A stretch of DNA of 39,495 nt. Origin: a virus. The notes below the pieces were generated by a model. It saw nothing but the letters and a program-made list of their open reading frames with translations, had not been told where the DNA came from and ran no database searches. The position numbers and the translations under genes were made by a program. Where the stretch lies: IMG/VR virus record IMGVR_UViG_3300045283_000174, positions 1-39,495 of that record. One strand, written 5' to 3'. Shown piece after piece: positions 30,497-37,941 of the stretch. Positions within the stretch are counted from its first letter, which is position 1; each line of letters begins with the position of its first letter.

Positions 30497-30717
30497 GGTC
30501 GTTTGCGCGCCCTCGTCTTGGCCGCTGCAATCCAGTCCTCGAGCGGCGCCTTCGGGTTAGGGAGAAGGGCTAACAGCCGATATGGCCAGGGGGCACTCTT
30601 CGCCAGCTCTGCGCGGCGCAAGGCAGGCGCGGCACGGAAGCGAGCATAGTCGGCCTCGGTCAAACGGTCGGGAAAGGGCGGGGCGAAGCCGCGCTTGTCG
30701 TCCTCATGATTTTCCAT
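30493..30717 (-). CDS. Hypothetical small protein, 74 residues
   Basis: It begins MENHEDDKRGFAPPFPDRLT, followed by a helical, Ala/Arg/Leu-rich part and a basic C-terminus (AAAKTRARKRP). It is coupled to the gene after it by ATGA and lies 12 bases after the stop of the gene before it. No function can be assigned from sequence. Confidence 0.55.
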   Translation of the reverse strand: MENHEDDKRGFAPPFPDRLTEADYARFRAAPALRRAELAKSAPWPYRLLALLPNPKAPLEDWIAAAKTRARKRP

Positions 30718-30729
30718 TCAGTGCCTCGG

Positions 30730-30909
30730 TCAATGGCTCGATGCCGTGCGCTCGATGGTGATGGTCCAGGTCTCTTTGCCGCCAGCGGTCAGATCAATCT
30801 CACAATCGAACTCGGCGTGAGTTGAGCGGTCTCCCTCGGCGCGTTCCACATCGCGCACAACGCTGATCAGTAGGCGCGCGGCCTCAGCGATGCACTCCTC
30901 GCGTTTCAT
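30730..30909 (-). CDS. Hypothetical small protein, 59 residues
   Basis: ATG 30909 gives MKREECIAEAARLLISVVRD, followed by an acidic segment and a beta hairpin (GGKETWTITIERTA). It overlaps the stop of the DnaA-like gene by four bases. A longer frame reaching 31170 is a shadow of that gene and is rejected. Function unknown. Confidence 0.55.
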   Translation of the reverse strand: MKREECIAEAARLLISVVRDVERAEGDRSTHAEFDCEIDLTAGGKETWTITIERTASSH

Positions 30910-31349
30910 CGCAAAGCCTCGTCGATCATGGCGCGATACTTTCGGATCGAGTGGATCACCGTCGAATGGTCGCGCCCGAAGACGTGACCGATCCGCGTGG
31001 TCGACCAGCCGCAGAACAGGCTTGCGAATGCGATGGCCTGCTGCCGCGCTTGCGCGATCGGCTTGCTTCTGCGGCGCGAGGCCAGCACGGCCTCGTCGAT
31101 GCCGAATGCCGTCCCGGCAACCCGGCGCAGGATCATGCCGCGGGACGCCCAGGCTGGCGCGCGCGCGCATCGCGCCTGGTACTCATTGCGCATCCAACGC
31201 AGCCGCTCGTGGTCGTCATCAAAGGATTTCTGCGGCGGCGGCTCCTTCTTCTGCGCCGGCTTTGCGTAGGCAAGCACGAGCGCAAACTCAGCATGCCGGC
31301 GCTGCTGCTCGGCGCGGCCGACGAGGAGATGATCAAGATGATGCTTCAT
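30906..31349 (-). CDS. DnaA domain-IV-like DNA-binding protein
   Basis: This 147-residue protein ends with a clear DnaA C-terminal domain: ARQQAIAFASLFCGWSTTRI followed by GHVFGRDHSTVIHSIRKYR (about 121-139), containing the GRDHSTV signature. Domains I-III, including the AAA+ ATPase, are absent. The N-terminal 95 residues are charged and not recognisable. It could bind DnaA boxes in the host or phage origin and so compete with, or recruit, host initiation. It sits in the leftward recombination operon, away from the primase-helicase. Its start overlaps the next upstream gene by 17 bases. Confidence 0.8.
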   Translation of the reverse strand: MKHHLDHLLVGRAEQQRRHAEFALVLAYAKPAQKKEPPPQKSFDDDHERLRWMRNEYQARCARAPAWASRGMILRRVAGTAFGIDEAVLASRRRSKPIAQARQQAIAFASLFCGWSTTRIGHVFGRDHSTVIHSIRKYRAMIDEALR

Positions 31350-31524
31350 GGGCCGCCTCTGTGTGGAGCCGGTTCACATGAACATCCCAGAATATAGCTG
31401 CCTCGATTAGAGTGCGGAGGTCCGCATTGAGTTGGGCCGGCAGATAGTGGGAGTCGATCGCCATGCTGGCGCGCTTGGCGGCGGCCTCGATTGCGCTCGG
31501 GATTTCAAGTTCAATGTCGGGCAT
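31333..31524 (-). CDS. Hypothetical small protein, 63 residues
   Basis: ATG 31524 (GAAAGGCTGACC upstream) gives MPDIELEIPSAIEAAAKRAS and a mostly helical protein ending TEAAHEASS. The longer frame starting at 31611 lies inside the zinc-ribbon gene and is rejected. It overlaps the DnaA-like gene by 17 bases. No function assigned. Confidence 0.55.
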   Translation of the reverse strand: MPDIELEIPSAIEAAAKRASMAIDSHYLPAQLNADLRTLIEAAIFWDVHVNRLHTEAAHEASS

Positions 31525-31526
31525 GG

Positions 31527-31748
31527 TCAGCCTTTCGGTGTGATCGGTTCGATTGCTTCGCATGTCCACGACGTACTGTGATAGACTTCGACCTTGAAGG
31601 TTTTTTCGCATTCGTCGCAGTCTTGTTCCGTGTATCTCTGTTCGTCGTAATAGTGCGCTTCGTCAGGAATGAATCTCTGACCGCAGTGTGGGCACTCGGG
31701 GCCGTTGAGCGAATAAGTGCGTTTTCCAATTTTCTCTGCCCCCGTCAT
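31527..31748 (-). CDS. Small zinc-ribbon protein
   Basis: This 73-residue protein has two Cys pairs, CPHC (residues 19-22) and CDEC (44-47), a zinc-ribbon knuckle pattern. Acidic, Tyr-rich sequence lies between them. A GGGGAGG precedes ATG 31748. It lies two bases upstream of the next gene in the same transcript. Such small ribbons often bind nucleic acid or proteins; nothing more specific can be said. Confidence 0.6.
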   Translation of the reverse strand: MTGAEKIGKRTYSLNGPECPHCGQRFIPDEAHYYDEQRYTEQDCDECEKTFKVEVYHSTSWTCEAIEPITPKG

Positions 31749-31749
31749 T

Positions 31750-31989
31750 TCAGCCTCCCCTCGGTTTCGGCGAATAGGTGCGCTTGAGCTCGGCCGGCGG
31801 CAGGCCGGTCATCATCGCTCGCAGCGAAGCATCAGTGACGCGCGTCTGGCCGCCGAACTTCACCAGCTTCAAGCTGCCGGCTTCATAGAGCTTGTAGATT
31901 TTCTGCCGCGAGCACATGAGGATTTCTTGCACGCGCGGCAGCGGCAGCAGGCGGCCGTAGTCGTCATCCGGGCTTGTTGACGGCGGCAT
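31750..31989 (-). CDS. Excisionase-like winged/MerR-type HTH protein
   Basis: This 79-residue protein has RLLPLPRVQEILMCSRQKIY, KLYEAGSLKLVKFGGQTRV and TDASLRAMM, the HTH_17/excisionase pattern. Such proteins bend DNA at att sites or act as small regulators. ATG 31989 is chosen; ATG 32034 is possible but would overlap RecT more deeply. It overlaps the RecT stop by 26 bases. Its distance from the integrase (over 3 kb) leaves the excisionase role uncertain. Confidence 0.65.
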   Translation of the reverse strand: MPPSTSPDDDYGRLLPLPRVQEILMCSRQKIYKLYEAGSLKLVKFGGQTRVTDASLRAMMTGLPPAELKRTYSPKPRGG

Positions 31990-32767
31990 CGGTTTTCTTT
32001 TTCGCCGCGGGCTGGTCGATGGCTTGGTCGTCATTGGTTTTGCTTTCTATAGCGTGCTGCCGATCGTCGAGGATCGGGCCTTGATCGAAGATCTCGTCGG
32101 CATCGAGTGCGATGATTTGGTCGCGCGCTGATGGCAGCACTTTTGCTAAGCGTCGCAGCGCGGTTTTTTTCAGCATCTCGGACTCCCACATCTTCCACGG
32201 CGCATCATCGCGTGTGGCCTTCGACATCGCGCGGATCTTGTTAGCCTCGGCCATGGTCATCACGGTCGCGAACACGCCGCCATCCTTGGTGGTCGCGAGC
32301 GCATAAATTTTCTCGATCGGCGCATCAAAGCTGTCCCCAGGGACATGCAGAAAATGCTCGCCGTTTTCGTCGATGTGATGGGAGAATTCTTCGCCCTTTC
32401 GGACCAAGCCAGCCGTGATCCACTTGAACTGGCCCGAGCGGCGGAACCGGCGCAGCAGGCCTTGGTACATCGGGATGAAGTTCGCCGTGTTCTTGTAGGG
32501 GACGATCGCACCCTCGACGCCATCTGGCAGCAGACCGTCGCGACAGGCCCTCATGCACGCGAGCCAGAGACTCGACCATTCGCAGGCGAGAATGTCGGGG
32601 TTGAGCTGCACGCTGGTCATCACTGCGCGCACAAACGCTGCAACGGGAATGTCCGATGGCAGTGCGGCGCGCAGTTCGGCTTCGCGCGACTGTAGACGAT
32701 CACGCAAAACAACCATCGGCGATCGATCTTCACGTTTGGTGAGCTCGGAGTTTGTCATTGCCATCAT
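31964..32767 (-). CDS. recT: RecT-like single-strand annealing protein
   Basis: This 267-residue protein anneals complementary single strands in phage recombination. Signature stretches are LACEWSSLWLACMRACRDGL, GAIVPYKNTANFIPMYQGLL and RRFRRSGQFKWITAGLVRKG, and later DAPWKMWESEMLKKTALRRL. The C-terminus is acidic and Lys-rich. The start at 32767 follows the exonuclease stop by one base, so the two are coupled. A longer frame to 32938 overlaps the exonuclease gene and is rejected. Confidence 0.9.
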   Translation of the reverse strand: MMAMTNSELTKREDRSPMVVLRDRLQSREAELRAALPSDIPVAAFVRAVMTSVQLNPDILACEWSSLWLACMRACRDGLLPDGVEGAIVPYKNTANFIPMYQGLLRRFRRSGQFKWITAGLVRKGEEFSHHIDENGEHFLHVPGDSFDAPIEKIYALATTKDGGVFATVMTMAEANKIRAMSKATRDDAPWKMWESEMLKKTALRRLAKVLPSARDQIIALDADEIFDQGPILDDRQHAIESKTNDDQAIDQPAAKKKTDAAVNKPG

Positions 32768-32768
32768 C

Positions 32769-33740
32769 TCATGCAGCTCCCTGTTGTTGGTCCTCGCCGC
32801 CGTCCGGCCGCTCGTGCGCCGGGCGCCGATCGTAGATCCGCAGCGAGCGGATGGATTTGGGCGGCACCTGATAGCCGGCGCGCTCGGTGGTCTTGAACGT
32901 GATCCGCCAACCGTCGAGGCCCACGCCGCGTTCGGCATCGCCGAGCGTCAGCTTGATCTCGTTCTCGATCTCCTCGCAGCGGGCCTCGTCGTTCTTGATG
33001 CGCGCCATCAAGGCGGCGCGCTGGGCAAGGATGACCGGCAGCTCGTTGGCACCGGCGAGGTCGAGTTCTTTGCCGGATTGCTCGCGGCGTGTGAGCTCGC
33101 GGATCGCGTCGCTGTCCCTTGCGAGGTCGGCCGGCGGCTCGCGCCCGGCCTCGACGTCGGCCCAGAATTTTTGCACGGCCTCGATGATCTCGGCCTCGAT
33201 CTCTTTGTCGCGCACTACCTCGATCAGGTGCACGTCCATTGCGTAGGGGTCGACCACGAGGGCGCCAACGAAACCGAAGGCGGCATCGGCGAGCATCATC
33301 TCGACCATGACCTGCAGCTTGATCCAGAATGGCAGCTCGCGCCCTTCGTCCCAGTCACGTTCGAAGACCGATGGTGCGCAGGTTTTCGTCTGCAGCACGC
33401 AGAAGCCGCGCGGGTTCTCATTCGCGTCGATAAAGAAGTCCGGCGTTGCGCCGAGCCGCAGATCAGGATCGCGCAGGTAGACGCCGGCGGGGATCACGCG
33501 CCAGTCGGGACGCTGCTCGCCCACGGCTTTTGCCACCGCGGGCTCGAGCCAGCGACCGCGGCGGGTGACGCGATTGTCGGGTTTTCTGGGGAAGTCGACG
33601 CCGCGCTTTTCCAGATGCAGATGCAGTGCCGTGGTGTAAGGGTGCCGGCCGAACAGCGCGGCGATCGTCGAGGCGGTGACGTCGGCCTTGCGCCAGGTGA
33701 GCCACTCGGCTTCGGACGCGATCAGTTTTCGCTCGATCAT
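32769..33740 (-). CDS. YqaJ-type recombination exonuclease
   Basis: This 323-residue nuclease should make 3' single strands for RecT. It shows SEAEWLTWRKADVTASTIAA, FGRHPYTT, RRGRWLEPAVAKAVGE, the catalytic LGATPDFF (Asp) and VLQTKT (Gln-x-Lys, in place of Glu-x-Lys), and a helical KLQVMVEMMLAD. These are the PD-(D/E)XK motifs of the YqaJ family. The C-terminus has a charged coiled region (ARIKNDEARCEEIENEIKL). ATG 33740 with GGAG upstream is chosen over a 128-residue longer frame. It is the first gene of the leftward operon. Confidence 0.88.
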   Translation of the reverse strand: MIERKLIASEAEWLTWRKADVTASTIAALFGRHPYTTALHLHLEKRGVDFPRKPDNRVTRRGRWLEPAVAKAVGEQRPDWRVIPAGVYLRDPDLRLGATPDFFIDANENPRGFCVLQTKTCAPSVFERDWDEGRELPFWIKLQVMVEMMLADAAFGFVGALVVDPYAMDVHLIEVVRDKEIEAEIIEAVQKFWADVEAGREPPADLARDSDAIRELTRREQSGKELDLAGANELPVILAQRAALMARIKNDEARCEEIENEIKLTLGDAERGVGLDGWRITFKTTERAGYQVPPKSIRSLRIYDRRPAHERPDGGEDQQQGAA

Positions 33741-34198
33741 CACGCAGACTCCAACTCTATTACCGACCGCCGCGTCCACCGGAGTGGGCGGCAGGTGAGC
33801 GCGGCGGCCGGCCGTGCCTGGCGTGTGCGGCACTGCCAGGATTCGATCTCTCGGGGGAATTGTCTTGTTGAGTTCCGTGGAGTTCAGGTTTGTCTTGGTT
33901 TGAATTTGTAAAGGGAAAAATCCGCGGCCGGCAAGATCAAATTTTGACGGATTTATTTTCGCGGTGGTATCTCCGCGCCGATGAAATGGCAATTTGCAGT
34001 TGGTTTGAAGGGGCTTGCGCGAAGTCTCAGCAATCATGGGCGCGCCCAAAAGGTGACACGTAGTGTCATCAAAGGGGACCAGGTAAAAAGTCGCCATCTT
34101 CCCGGTAAAAAAGACCTGTGCCACCCTTACCCTCTAACTCACGACACTCATTAGAAAAGTTTTGCGCGGTTTTCGCCGCCATCATGGAGAACTTTGCC
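33741..34198. promoter_or_regulatory. Divergent early control region
   Basis: About 460 bases separate the leftward exonuclease from the rightward GapR-like gene. No convincing gene lies here; open frames are extensions of the flanking genes. It must hold promoters for both early operons. A dyad TGACAC-GTA-GTGTCA lies at 34055-34069, and the perfect palindrome GGGCGCGCCC at 34040-34049. AT-rich stretches near 33895-33960 could contain the leftward promoter, but I cannot fix boxes. Confidence 0.5.
34055..34069. promoter_or_regulatory. Operator-like dyad TGACAC-N3-GTGTCA
   Basis: A perfect 6-bp inverted repeat with a 3-base spacer, extended to 7 of 8 by flanking bases, sits in the divergent region between the two early operons. 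It differs from the dyad at 25679-25705, so another regulator probably binds. Confidence 0.4.
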
Positions 34199-34582
34199 AT
34201 GGCTAGAAAGTCTAAGCAGGTAAGCAATGGTTATGACCGAAAACTTCTGGAAGGGTATCTCGTCGAGATCGATGCCGCCGACGAGCAGCTCGAGACGTTG
34301 CGGTCCCAGTACATGAGCAAGTGCAAAGTTCCACGCGAGGATATTGCCGGGGTGTTCGAGGCAGCGAAAGAGGCCGGCATCCCGATGCGGGCGTTCAAGA
34401 CCATCGTCATGAATCGTAGGCTCGAGCGGCGCCAGGCCGGCAACGTCGCCAAGCTCGAGGCCGACGACGCGGACAATTACGACAGCCTGGTTGCCTCGCT
34501 CGGCGACTTCATCGACCTGCCACTCGGCCAGGCCGCGGCCGGGCGGCGCGCCGGCGCCGAGCATCTCGACAGCCTGGCCTAG
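34199..34582 (+). CDS. GapR-like (DUF2312-like) DNA-binding protein
   Basis: This 127-residue protein begins MARKSKQVSNGYDRK and has two long helices: LLEGYLVEIDAADEQLETLR, and EDIAGVFEAAKEAGIPMRAF then KTIVMNRRLE. That layout is the same as GapR, an alphaproteobacterial protein that binds overtwisted AT-rich DNA ahead of forks. Similarity is by pattern, so the call is moderate. GGAG about 9 bases before ATG 34199 supports this start. It opens the rightward replication operon, where a chromosome-structuring protein would fit. Confidence 0.55.
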   Translation: MARKSKQVSNGYDRKLLEGYLVEIDAADEQLETLRSQYMSKCKVPREDIAGVFEAAKEAGIPMRAFKTIVMNRRLERRQAGNVAKLEADDADNYDSLVASLGDFIDLPLGQAAAGRRAGAEHLDSLA

Positions 34583-34586
34583 AAAA

Positions 34587-34877
34587 GTGCCCCCGGAACT
34601 TTGCCGGTCCTGCGGGCAGCCTATTCGTCTCCAGCGGGTCGGAATTCGGCTGCCGCCGCTCAAGGCCTCGATGTTCGATCTGGTCAAGCGGGCCGGCGAC
34701 CTCGGCATCAGCACGGAAGAGCTCATGCGCGAGCTCTACGTCGAGCGGGTGCCGCCCAAGGCGAACACCGTCAAGGTGCACATGTGGCAGATCAACGAGC
34801 TGCTGGTCGAGACCGACTATTCCATCGTGTCCGACCGGCGGCGGTGGTTTCTGCGGAAGGTGAGGCCATGCCGATGA
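34587..34877 (+). CDS. Winged-helix regulatory protein
   Basis: This 96-residue protein starts at GTG 34587, four bases after the previous stop. A single CRSCGQ knuckle lies near the N-terminus. A winged-helix domain follows: MFDLVKRAGDLGISTEELMR, then NTVKVHMWQINELLVETDYS, and DRRRWFLRKV as the wing. The NTVKVHMWQIN helix resembles OmpR/PhoB recognition helices, but no receiver domain is attached. It may regulate early genes. It overlaps the nuclease start by 10 bases. Confidence 0.6.
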   Translation: MPPELCRSCGQPIRLQRVGIRLPPLKASMFDLVKRAGDLGISTEELMRELYVERVPPKANTVKVHMWQINELLVETDYSIVSDRRRWFLRKVRPCR

Positions 34878-35314
34878 CTAGCAACGTGCGGCAACTCCAC
34901 CTTTTCAGCTCAAAGCGGCAGCGGGGCATCAAGCCGCCGGCGCCGCTCGAGTTCGCCGTGCATTGCATGGTCGCCGATACGCTGCGGCGGTGGGCAACGC
35001 CGGGGTGGATCTGGACGCATCTACCGATGGGCGAGCTCCGGGATGCCGTGACTGGCGCGCGGCTCAAGCGGATGGGCACGCAGGCAGGGTGGCCTGATCT
35101 GATTCTGATCCCGCCCGCGGGGCCGAAATTTTGGCAGCGGCCGCATTTCCTCGAGCTCAAGCGCCGCGGCGGCAAACTCACCGAGCCGCAAGCCGGCTTT
35201 GCCCTTTGGTGCAAACTCAACGGCTGCCCGCACGAGGTTTGCGATACCTATGACGCGGCGGTGAAGATACTCAAGCAATGGGGTGCGCTGATGGACAGGG
35301 TGAAGATGCAATGA
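34868..35314 (+). CDS. VRR-NUC domain nuclease
   Basis: This 148-residue protein has the compact VRR-NUC fold of the PD-(D/E)XK superfamily: GTQAGWPDLILI (catalytic Asp), HFLELKRRGGKLTEPQ (Glu-x-Lys) and ALWCKLNGCPHEVCDTYDAA. Phage members are thought to act as structure-specific or Holliday-junction nucleases. GGAAGG precedes ATG 34868 by about 7 bases. Its stop overlaps the next start as ATGA. The position between regulators and primase suggests a replication-recombination job. Confidence 0.85.
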   Translation: MPMTSNVRQLHLFSSKRQRGIKPPAPLEFAVHCMVADTLRRWATPGWIWTHLPMGELRDAVTGARLKRMGTQAGWPDLILIPPAGPKFWQRPHFLELKRRGGKLTEPQAGFALWCKLNGCPHEVCDTYDAAVKILKQWGALMDRVKMQ

Positions 35315-35754
35315 CGGACTTCTTCGAAACATTGCGGGCAGAGATCACCAGGGCCAATGCTCTGGAACTGCTGCGCGATGTTGCGTGTCCATATTGCGCA
35401 AACGTCGGTGAGTATCAGTTGTTCGATGAGATCAACAACAATGGCGTCGGGATTAGATGCCGCGGTTGCGACAAGCACCATCCGTTCGTCAAGCAACACA
35501 TCATGTGGCTGCGCAGCGGCGAAAAGCGCCGATCGAATGACATTGTTGCAGTGACCAAGGAATGCGGCGCCTATTGCTGGGGGTGCGGGATGACGTTCGA
35601 TGACCTCATGCGATACGGCATCGGCATTCAGGTTCATCATACCCGTCCATTCGCCGAGCACGGCGAGACTTACAAAAAGATACCGATGTGCGCCGACTGC
35701 CACGAGGCGGCTAACCTGATCCAGAGAATTCATCGTCGGTTGGCGCAGAGGTAG
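35311..35754 (+). CDS. Zinc-binding HNH-like protein
   Basis: This 147-residue protein has Cys pairs CPYC (27-30), CRGC (51-54) and CWGC (90-93), then VHHTRPF and IPMCADCHEAANLIQRIH. HH plus CxxC...H recalls a degenerate HNH/beta-beta-alpha-metal nuclease, but the usual N of the motif is not clear. It may be a nuclease or a zinc-stabilised DNA-binding protein in the replication operon. The DNA is less GC-rich than the neighbouring nuclease gene. It ends four bases before the primase-helicase start. Confidence 0.6.
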   Translation: MTDFFETLRAEITRANALELLRDVACPYCANVGEYQLFDEINNNGVGIRCRGCDKHHPFVKQHIMWLRSGEKRRSNDIVAVTKECGAYCWGCGMTFDDLMRYGIGIQVHHTRPFAEHGETYKKIPMCADCHEAANLIQRIHRRLAQR

Positions 35755-35757
35755 AGA

Positions 35758-37668
35758 ATGAACCTGTCGGCGCAAACAGAATTGCGATCACAGTTATTGC
35801 GGGGGGGTTACTCCCCGATCCCATTGCAAGGCAAAATACCGCCCATGGAGGGATGGCAGCAAAAAACCCAGACGAATACTGATGAAATAAAGCTATGGTC
35901 AAACCTTTATCCTTACTGCGGCAATACCGGAATTCTAACCCGACTCTCACCCACAATCGACATCGACATTATGGATCAAGCCGCCGCTGAGGCGGTGGAG
36001 GAACTGGCGCGGGATAGGTTTGAAGAGCGCGGGTGGTTTCTGGTGCGAATAGGTAAAGCACCCAAGCGCGCGGTGGTGATGAGGACTTTAACACCCTTCA
36101 AAAAGGATCAGCTCAAGCTAGTCGCACCCAATGGCACCACGGGCAAAATCGAGATTCTCGCCGATGGGCAACAGGTCGTTGTCGACGGCATCCATCCCGA
36201 TACACAACGACCGTATACTTGGCACGGCGGCGAGCTTTGGAGCATTGCCGCTGAGGAATTGCCCTACATTTCCGAGGCGGAAGCGCACACCTTTCTCGCC
36301 GATGCGGGCGAGCTGCTCGCGCGGGATTTTGGCTACACGCTCGTCGAGGCCGCAAAATCAAACGGCACTAATGCTGACCACGCCGCGGGCGCCGATTGGA
36401 GCGACCACATCAATGCAATTCTGACCGGCACGGATCTGCACGATTCGACAACGGCGTTAGCCGGTAAATTGGTTGTTGGCGGCCTTAACAACGGACCTGC
36501 CGTGAGGCTCCTGCGCGCCATCATGGGCGCGTCCACCGCACCACACGACGAGCGATGGCGGCTCCGCTATGACGACCTGCCGCGCGCGGTTCGCACTGCG
36601 AGAGAAAAGCTTGTCCCGATTGGCGAGCCCAGCAAGCCGACGATCGGGGCGTTGCTGCAGACCTTGGCCCGGTTCGTGGCTGGGTTCACACCGCCGGCCT
36701 ACAGCATCGACGGCATCACGCAGCGGGGCTACCTCTACAGCCTCACGGCGCGAACCAACCATGGCAAGACCACGATCGCCATGTTTGTCACCATCTGCAT
36801 CGACCGCGGCGTGCCCATTCACGGAAGAGAGGTGCTAGGAGGGACGGTCCTGTTCCTGGCCGGCGAAAACGCGGACGACATCCGAGCTCGATTTCTGGTG
36901 GCGGCCGACTATTACGGCTTCGATCTCAACACCAGCAGGATCAGGGTTATCGATGGCGTCCTCAATCTTGAGGAACGGATGCCGATCATCCGGGCCGAGA
37001 CGGATCGTATCGACGATCTTGTGCTCGTGATTGTCGATACGGCGGCAGCCTACTTCCCAGGCGACGAGACCAACAGCAACAGCCAGCAGGCCGCCTATGC
37101 CCGCCAACTGCGCCAGTTGACCTTGTTGAGAGGCAAGCCGACCGTCATCGTGAATTGCCACCCCATCAAAAACGCCGCCAAGGACAACCTGCTGCCGGCC
37201 GGTGGTGGAGCCTTTCTCAACGAGGTGGACGGTAACCTGACCCTCTGGGCAGACGAAAAACAGGTCACCTTGCACTGGCAGGGCAAGTTCCGCGGGCCAG
37301 AGTTCGAGCCCCTGCTGTTCGAGCTGGTCAAGACCGAGAGCCCCCGCGTGGTCGATGCCAAGGGTCGGCCGATGCCGGCGGTGGTTGCCGTGCCGATTGC
37401 TGACACTGCTTTTGAAGCCGGCGACCGCAAACGGGAGGACGAGGAAAACAGGGTGCTATGGATCCTGGCTGAAAACCCGCGCGCGTCATTCATGAGGATT
37501 GCGCAAAAGGGCGACTTCGTCATCGACGGCCGGGAGCAGAAGGCCAAGGTCCAACGGATCATTGGTCGCCTGGCGGCGGACAAGCTCGTGGCCAAGCATC
37601 GGGGCAAGTATCGGATCACCGAACTGGGGCGAAAAGAGCTCGGATTGAAGGATGAGGGAAGTGACTGA
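35758..37668 (+). CDS. Primase-helicase (Prim-Pol domain plus RepA-like ATPase)
   Basis: This 636-residue protein should prime and unwind phage DNA. Residues about 1-180 resemble a bifunctional primase-polymerase: GGYSPIPLQGKIPPMEGWQQ, with the catalytic acid pair in IDIDIMD (about 67-73). A RecA-fold helicase follows, with Walker A TNHGKTTI (about 334-341), GGTVLFLAGENADDIR and Walker B LVIVDTAA (about 424-431). IVNCHPIK is a further motif. The C-terminal 80 residues form a winged helix (FMRIAQKGDFVI...; YRITELGRKEL). A repeat-rich, origin-like region follows directly. Confidence 0.85.
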   Translation: MNLSAQTELRSQLLRGGYSPIPLQGKIPPMEGWQQKTQTNTDEIKLWSNLYPYCGNTGILTRLSPTIDIDIMDQAAAEAVEELARDRFEERGWFLVRIGKAPKRAVVMRTLTPFKKDQLKLVAPNGTTGKIEILADGQQVVVDGIHPDTQRPYTWHGGELWSIAAEELPYISEAEAHTFLADAGELLARDFGYTLVEAAKSNGTNADHAAGADWSDHINAILTGTDLHDSTTALAGKLVVGGLNNGPAVRLLRAIMGASTAPHDERWRLRYDDLPRAVRTAREKLVPIGEPSKPTIGALLQTLARFVAGFTPPAYSIDGITQRGYLYSLTARTNHGKTTIAMFVTICIDRGVPIHGREVLGGTVLFLAGENADDIRARFLVAADYYGFDLNTSRIRVIDGVLNLEERMPIIRAETDRIDDLVLVIVDTAAAYFPGDETNSNSQQAAYARQLRQLTLLRGKPTVIVNCHPIKNAAKDNLLPAGGGAFLNEVDGNLTLWADEKQVTLHWQGKFRGPEFEPLLFELVKTESPRVVDAKGRPMPAVVAVPIADTAFEAGDRKREDEENRVLWILAENPRASFMRIAQKGDFVIDGREQKAKVQRIIGRLAADKLVAKHRGKYRITELGRKELGLKDEGSD

Positions 37669-37686
37669 AATCATTAAACAATCACC

Positions 37687-37840
37687 GTATCACCCCCGTT
37701 TGATACGCCAAATACACTGTATCAGGGTGATACGGGACCGAGATACGATTGTCAGATTTCCCATAACCCCATGAAAATAAACCACCAATTAGTATCAGAA
37801 CCGATCGAACGGTCATCCACTATGAAACCGTATCGTATCG
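37687..37840. repeat. GTATCA/TGATAC repeat cluster, origin or operator candidate
   Basis: GTATCA or its complement occurs at 37687, 37701, 37719, 37728 and 37792. Related GTATCG units lie at 37830 and 37835, and GATAC at 37742. The first four form two dyads (37687-37706, spacer 8; 37719-37733, spacer 3). The segment is AT-rich and immediately follows the primase-helicase gene. Iteron-like replication origin and repressor-operator cluster are both possible. Confidence 0.55.
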
Positions 37841-37941
37841 GGGTTCTTACTATTGGTTCTTACTATTGGTTCTTACTATTGGTTCTTACGGTCGGTTTTT
37901 TATTCGGTGTCCGGGCGGACCCACTCGGCCCGGCCCGATAG
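37822..37941 (+). CDS. Possible 39-residue membrane peptide encoded across the tandem repeat
   Basis: ATG 37822 opens MKPYRIGVLTIGSYYWFLLL, then VLTVGFLFGVRADPLGPAR and TAG. One continuous hydrophobic helix follows a basic start, like a small membrane protein or signal anchor. No good Shine-Dalgarno is present. The 13-bp tandem repeat lies inside it, and three 13-bp units equal 13 codons, so the frame repeats (VLTIG ... VLTVG). It may be coincidental. Confidence 0.35.
   Translation: MKPYRIGVLTIGSYYWFLLLVLTVGFLFGVRADPLGPAR
37844..37895 (+). repeat. Tandem 13-bp repeat TTCTTACTATTGG
   Basis: Three identical head-to-tail units occupy 37844-37882, and a fourth, degenerate unit (TTCTTACGGTCGG) reaches 37895. 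It follows the GTATCA cluster. Tandem units beside a primase-helicase gene are usual for phage or plasmid replication origins, but the repeat may also only serve the small reading frame. Confidence 0.85.

Noticed and set aside
32553-33911. A 452-codon plus-strand frame opposite RecT and the exonuclease
   Set aside because: The minus strand has clear YqaJ and RecT motifs; the plus frame has none.
37844-37895. The 13-bp tandem repeat as a CRISPR array or an att site
   Set aside because: The units are head to tail without spacers, and the integrase is 9 kb away.
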